The position numbers and the translations under genes are program-made. A DNA stretch of 64,000 nt, taken from contig CM045733.1 in NCBI GenBank assembly GCA_024760905.1, forward strand, positions 30,106,001 to 30,170,000, read 5' to 3'. Every line of letters starts with the position of its first letter. Position 1 is the stretch's first letter. The stretch is from Plotosus lineatus (taxonomy: Eukaryota > Chordata > Actinopteri > Siluriformes > Plotosidae). Below the pieces are notes generated by a model. The model was not told the origin of the DNA, made no database searches, and saw only the letters and a list, made by a program, of their open reading frames with translations. Below, in pieces: positions 41,600-64,000 of the stretch.

Positions 41600-42908
41600 T
41601 CAGCATGCATAACTATTCACACACCCCTAAAGTCAGTGCTTTGTAGAGCTACCTTTTGTGGCCATTACAGCTGCAAGCTGCTTTGGATGTGTCTGTGAGC
41701 TTGTCGCTGGGATTTTTATTCACTCCTCAAGACAAAACTCCAGCTCCTTCATGTTGGATTGTTTCTGCTTTTAAACGGCAATCTTCAAGTCTGACCACAG
41801 ATTCTCAATAGAATTGAGGTCTAGTTTCAGCTAGGCCATTTCAACACATTTAGAATATTTCACCTTAAATGATGCAAGTGTTGCTTTTGCAGTTTTCTTC
41901 AGGTCATTTTCCTGCTGGAAGATGAACCTCGGTCCTAGTCTCATATCACAGGCAGATTGAAACAAGTTTTGCTTAAGATTATCTAGTATTTAGCACCATC
42001 CATCTTTCTCTCGACTCAGATCAGTATTCCAGTCACATCCCCACAGCATGATGCTGCCAGCACCATGTTTCACTGTAGGGATGGTGTTCTTAGGATGATG
42101 GGGTGATGGATTTGTGCCAGACACAGTGTTTTCCTTGATTGCTGATGAGTTCAATATTAGTCTCATCTGACCAGAGCAACTTCCTCCATACAAACTCAAA
42201 ACATGCCTTCTTATTTTTGACACCATTTTTCTGGCCACTTTTCCATCAAGGCCTGTACAATGGCATGTACTGCCTATTGTGGTCCCATGCACAGATACAC
42301 CAGTCTCTGCAGCTCCTTCATGGTTACTGTTGGTCTATGTGCTGCCCATCTGATTAATGCCCTTCTTGCATGATCTGAGTTTTTGCGGATGGCCCTGTTT
42401 ATGGTATTATTTTCTTTCCAGCTAGAGATGATGGATTTGATAGTGCTCCAGGGGATCATCAAAGATTTTTTTTTTTTTTTCATCACCTAACTCTCACTCA
42501 CATACTCAACAATTTTCTTCCCAGCTTGTTTGGCACACATCATGAAGACTAAGGAGTGTGCCAAACAAGCTGGGAAGAAAATTGTTGAGTGCAATTAGTG
42601 TCACATGATTGCACACAGGTGGACTTCATTTCACCAATTATGTGACTTCTGAAGGTAATTGGTTGCCCCCAGAACTTTTCAGGAGCTTCATAGCAAACGG
42701 GGTGAATACATACGTATACACATGCCAACTTTCAGATTTTTTAAAATTCTTTTTAAAATATATTTTTCTCATTTCAATTCACCAACTTAGACTATTTTGT
42801 GTAGATCTAACATAAAATTCAGATTAAAAAAACATTTGAGCTACAGACTGTGATGTAAAAATATCGGTTAAAAAGCCAAGGGGTGAATACTTTTGCAAGA
42901 CACTTTGT
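41600..42908 (-). pseudogene. Tc1-like transposon relic
   Basis: Ends GCATAACTATTCACACACCC and GGGTGAATACTTTTGCAAGA form related inverted termini. Minus-strand transposase: [48 protein letters not shown] and IMLWGC, in broken frames. Confidence 0.85.
42504..42590. repeat. Perfect 35-base inverted repeat (foldback)
   Basis: Arms 42,504-42,538 and 42,556-42,590 are exact reverse complements separated by 17 bases, at the start of the Tc1 transposase region. Confidence 0.95.
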
Positions 42909-43269
42909 CTAAGTTTGCATGATGTGTCCTGAGTATACTTCAGTTCACCCTATTAATACCCACTGAGATAGTCTGCTTTATAGAAGTTATTTGTTTGTCT
43001 TTTTTTAATTAATGCTAACTTTGTGATACTGTGTTCTGGTGCCTGCCCGCACACAATATTGCATAAGACCAGACTGGATATTGTCCTATAAATAACTGTT
43101 GGAGCTCATAATGTTTGTGCCTGACTGCTGTCACATCCACACTAGACCAATGCTCAGCCTGCAATTAGCCTGTAACATCCTACTAAATTTCACCATAACA
43201 TTCTAACTGGGATGGGCTCGTGACAAATTTCAGACATTTCAGTGTTACTGATCTTTTCATTGTGCTACA

Positions 43270-43905
43270 TCTTTCATTCATTCCTTTTCTAAACAGAAAA
43301 TCTGAATCCTAATTAGGGTCACAGGGAGGCTAGCGCCCATCTCAACCGACTCTGGGCGAGGGCATGGTACACTCCAGACAGCTCGCCAGTCCATTGCAGG
43401 ACCAACACTCACACCTATGGATAATTTGGCACAGTCAATTAACCTACAGGGCATGTTCTTGGACTGTGGGAGGAAACCCCACAAACACAGGGAGGACAGA
43501 CAAACCACACAGAAAAGCCCAAAGGTAAGGTAAAGTCTGTTGGGTTTTTACACCCGAGCCTAGTGGCTCATCAGGCCCCGGTTTCCATAGCATGAAGCGA
43601 CCAGGAGTTGAACTCCTCCTGGATGGGACGCTAGTCCATCGCAGGTTACTTTCCCAGTATATTTTACTGGTACCCATTTATACTGCTGGGTGAACAGAGG
43701 CACACTGGTGGTTGAGACCTTGCCCAGGGGTCTTAGCACAGTGAGGGTCTCAGTGGGATTTGAACTCACAACCTCCCAATCATGAGCGCATCACCCTAAC
43801 CACTACACCACCGGCCCCACAGAAACACCCAAGCAAGGAATCAAACCCAGGACCGTCTTGCTGTGAGGCGGACATGCTAACCACTACGCCACCATGCTGC
43901 CAGAC
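43270..43905 (-). mobile_element. SINE family C interrupted by another SINE
   Basis: Tail at 43,290-43,400 (CCTAATTAGGGTCACAGGGA), middle to 43,525, and head at 43,815-43,905 ending TGCTAACCACTACGCCACC. Confidence 0.75.
43530..43812 (-). mobile_element. Fourth tRNA-derived SINE-like repeat, nested
   Basis: Minus strand begins near 43,812 with GGGGCCGGTGGTGTAGTGGT (A box) and GAGTTCAAATCCC (B box), then a distinct body. Flanks CACAGAAAAGCCCAA and CACAGAAACACCCAA are a likely diverged duplication. Confidence 0.75.
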
Positions 43906-45279
43906 AACATCATTGTAAATGATTTAAACTTTGTATTTAACTATTGTAAATAGATTTTCTGCCCAGTAACAAAAAAATAAAAATTAAATAAATAAAAGCT
44001 GTCAGGTAGTGAGAATGGAAACAGATCTGTTAATCATTTCTCTGTTATACTATCATTTCCTGTTCATATCAGACTGTTTATCATCCAGTTGCAAAACGTG
44101 TCATTTAAATGTAGTATTACTGGCCGTTGCATGGTTCTTGTGACTAATGATAAGTTTCCTATTCACGTGATGCTGGAAACATTTCTTATTGCTTATTACA
44201 GTAATAGCCACTATATGCTCATACCCAAGTCAAACAGGATTTGTGCAACATGTGACAGTGCATGTGGAAAGTCCATGAATGTTGGCGATACAATATTGAT
44301 TGAACAGGTCTGTTTTACTGGAAGCCATAACCACTGTTACTGACTTGGCTTATATCTAGGGATCAGATTTCACCCTATGCATTTTCAAAAGAAACTGAGT
44401 GAGACGATGCATGCCTAGTTTCCATTTATGGTTTTGCTGGCCTTCTTCGGCATTATGAACTTGGTGCTTAGACCGAACAATTGAAACCAGTTTTGGTCAG
44501 CTCGTACTCCAATAGCATGCTCAGCATTCATGAAATTGTGTGAAAAAAATCACATTCAAGTCGAGAGCAGATCTACAGTGAACTTTAAGCTTTTGACAAG
44601 GTAAGGAGTTCTCAGCTAAAATTGTAACGCTCCCATATTAATGAAAGGTTCTACTTTTGAGTAGCACTATCGATAGGCTTAAATTCGATATGACTGGCTC
44701 CTCAAAAACTCGTCTAGCCTACAAGTCACCCTGGGGTAAATAATTTGAATATTTGTCAATATGCTGCAACAGAGGGTCTGCTCAAATCCTGATAAAACTG
44801 GATTCAGACGTTCTCAAAAAAAAATTTATTGGATTTGTCACTCCACTTCAGCGTCAAGCATACGAGACATTTAATGGTCTTATTTCCTTGTTTGGCTTTA
44901 ATTTAGTTCATATAGCCTAATACCTAGATGAGCCATGTAATATTGCTAAAGTGTTATCAGTGTAACACTAAAACCAAGTGTCCAGGAAGGACAACAGAAA
45001 GGAGAAAGGGGGGAAAAAAAAACAAAAAACCAAAAGAACCAATTAGTTTACTAAAAGGATGCGGTGTGGGATAAATTCAGAATTAATGATATACACTGTC
45101 TAAATAAGGACAGGTTGGCAAAGAACGCACACTGAGTGCTTTGGTAATGACCGGCTCTGTTCACAACCATTTTAGGAAAGCAAGGAAAAGGAAATGAGAC
45201 AGCTCTGTGGAAGGAACCAGTTGAAATACAAAGTAAACAAATTATTTAAAAAAATAAATAAAAACCCACATACACACTT
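43906..45279. other. No recognisable feature
   Basis: Intergenic sequence between the SINE nest and the probable end of pfkfb3. Confidence 0.4.
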
Positions 45280-46874
45280 CCTTCAAGTAATTTATTAACT
45301 TTCATTTACTAATGTGCGTTAAAAGGATAGGTCAGAGGTCATAATCTTGATGTGTTGCCTTATAAAATAGGAATGCAGGCTGTAGCTGAAAAATAAACAC
45401 ATGTACAGAAAAGATACAGCAGTACAAAATACAGTAGTAAAATCTTCAGCAAAAAAAAAAACCCTCCTTCCTACAATCAAGAGAAATATAGTACATTGCA
45501 CCTACATTGTGTTATGCATTACATAACTAGAATTGGAGTTTAATCCTTCACTAAATTCTATAAATAATACTTTGCCTGATATAGTCAAGCTTCTTATTTT
45601 AATCAATGATACATATTGATAAATCCTTGGAGTTCAAAGATAAGCATTTGGTTCACATGAATTGCAATATGGAATTAGAATATGTAAAACCTCCTCCTAA
45701 GAAACATGTTGTAATGGAGTATGATCTGAGGTCGTCATCATTAGTACCAAAAAGCATTGTTGGCATGAACGCCGAAAACACTAGGCACTCTATGGAATTC
45801 ATTCAGTCACAGGTCAAGTACAAATTGGAGGAGAAAAAAAAGCCCACCAAGCACTTTTCTCATCACAATACACATTAATATAAATACATTACAGTTAGAA
45901 AACACACAGTTTCAAGAGTACATATTCCTCCATCTTAGAAACAGTCATTTATTATTAAACATACATAACACTGAGCACTTTTTAAAAAAATGACATTAAG
46001 AACAAATTAGCGTTCCCAAAACCAGCAGCAATGTTCAAAAGTTTATATCATCATACGAACCCGTGATAACCATCATACAATTAGTGTTGGTACTTCAAAA
46101 GGAATGAAAATGGGACATTAAGAACTGATCGATAGAGTCTTCATAATGAATCAGCTACAACCTCAATGTACACTCAGACAATGGTATTTTCTGAGTCTTA
46201 TTGATTCATGGGGGGGGGGGGGGGGGCAGAAATTTGTCTTTTATATACACTGATCAGCCATAATATTAACACTACCTGATTGAGTTGTGGCTAGACAGCC
46301 CCATACACAGCAAGCTGTAATGCATTACGTTTTGGTACCTTTCTATCATGACCATCGTTAACACTGAGCAATTTGTGCTACAGTGGCATCAAACAAGTCA
46401 TACTAACCTTTCATTCCATGCAAATAAATGTGCAGCCATGACACTCTTGCCAGTTTACTTTTGTACTCATTTTGACCATCTTTGGTAAGTACTGTATTTA
46501 TTACTGTATGCCAGGAATACCCCCTGAAGACCCGTCATTGTGAAGATGGGTAGACCCAGTTGTTAGTCCCGTGCTCATTTTTCCTGCTTTCAACACGTCA
46601 ACTGCGAGAAGTGATCAGTGCACGTATGCACGCACACAAAAAAAGGACATGTTTTAACCTACATAAGAAAATAAAACCAACAACAAAGAACTTTGTGGCC
46701 CTACATGAGGCATAGTGTGCTTTGGAAATACATGCCCACACCCATATAGGTTCTTCATTATTGCCTTAATATTGAAAGATCTTCAGTGGTGATTTATCCT
46801 TGCAAGGACACATCCTCAAAAAGGTCCCGCACAGCAGGTTTTTGGTAATTTGCATCAAAAATTAATTTTCCACC
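45280..46874 (-). other. Probable pfkfb3 3' UTR / downstream region
   Basis: Follows the stop codon on the minus strand. It is AT-rich with several AATAAA-like hexamers on the minus strand but no recognisable coding. It holds a Tc1 fragment (46,248-46,625) and a 17-base G run (about 46,210-46,227). The true polyadenylation site cannot be placed by eye. Confidence 0.4.
46248..46625 (-). mobile_element. Tc1-like fragment downstream of the pfkfb3 stop codon
   Basis: Terminus CACTGATCAGCCATAATATT and internal GTACCTTTCTATCATGACCA segment of a common fish Tc1 element. The opposite end, GTGATCAGTG at 46,612-46,621, is partly recognisable. Most of the interior is deleted. Confidence 0.65.
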
Positions 46875-63995
<17,121 letters not shown>

Positions 63996-64000
63996 CTCTT

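Noticed and set aside
45606..45878. 90-codon plus-strand frame downstream of pfkfb3
   Set aside because: Lies in the probable 3' UTR antisense; amino-acid composition looks random and no homologue recognised.

Overview
This looks like a stretch of teleost (ray-finned fish) nuclear genome. Genes are interrupted by many introns, dinucleotide microsatellites are long, and the space between exons is packed with fish-type mobile elements: RTE-clade and other LINEs, tRNA-derived SINEs, Tc1-like, pogo/Tigger-like and hAT DNA transposons. The species cannot be named from this window.

Two cellular genes can be supported, both on the minus strand. The main one (46,875-63,995) is a complete 15-exon coding region for 6-phosphofructo-2-kinase/fructose-2,6-bisphosphatase, closest to PFKFB3. 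Spliced, it predicts about 521 residues, with all intron phases compatible and the catalytic residues of both domains present. The one exception is an apparent extra base in exon 3 that breaks the frame. The second gene (13,376-17,799) has two compatible exons. It predicts a small protein ending in a transmembrane helix and a cytosolic tail that resembles the C-terminus of the FRMD3/FRMD5 family, without the FERM domain.

Layout. 1-13,200: mobile elements only (RTE LINE, L2/CR1-type LINE debris, SINEs, a pogo/Tigger-like element, a Tc1 relic). 13,376-17,800: the FRMD-tail gene. 17,900-45,200: intergenic, dense in nested transposons, including a near full-length RTE copy with target-site duplication (23,730-26,777) and a LINE-in-LINE nest (36,600-38,215). 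45,200-64,000: the pfkfb3 gene, with SINEs, Tc1, pogo-like and RTE insertions in its introns and downstream of its stop codon.

The most interesting structural observation concerns the main SINE family. All copies share a tRNA-like head and central body but carry one of two tails. Tail A is built from a block like the 5' end of the local RTE element joined to a block like its 3' end. Tail B is the tail of a different tRNA-derived SINE family. RTE copies and these SINEs share target-site duplications of about 12-19 bases, which fits mobilisation of the SINE by RTE machinery and resembles the tRNA/Bov-A/Bov-B arrangement of ruminants.
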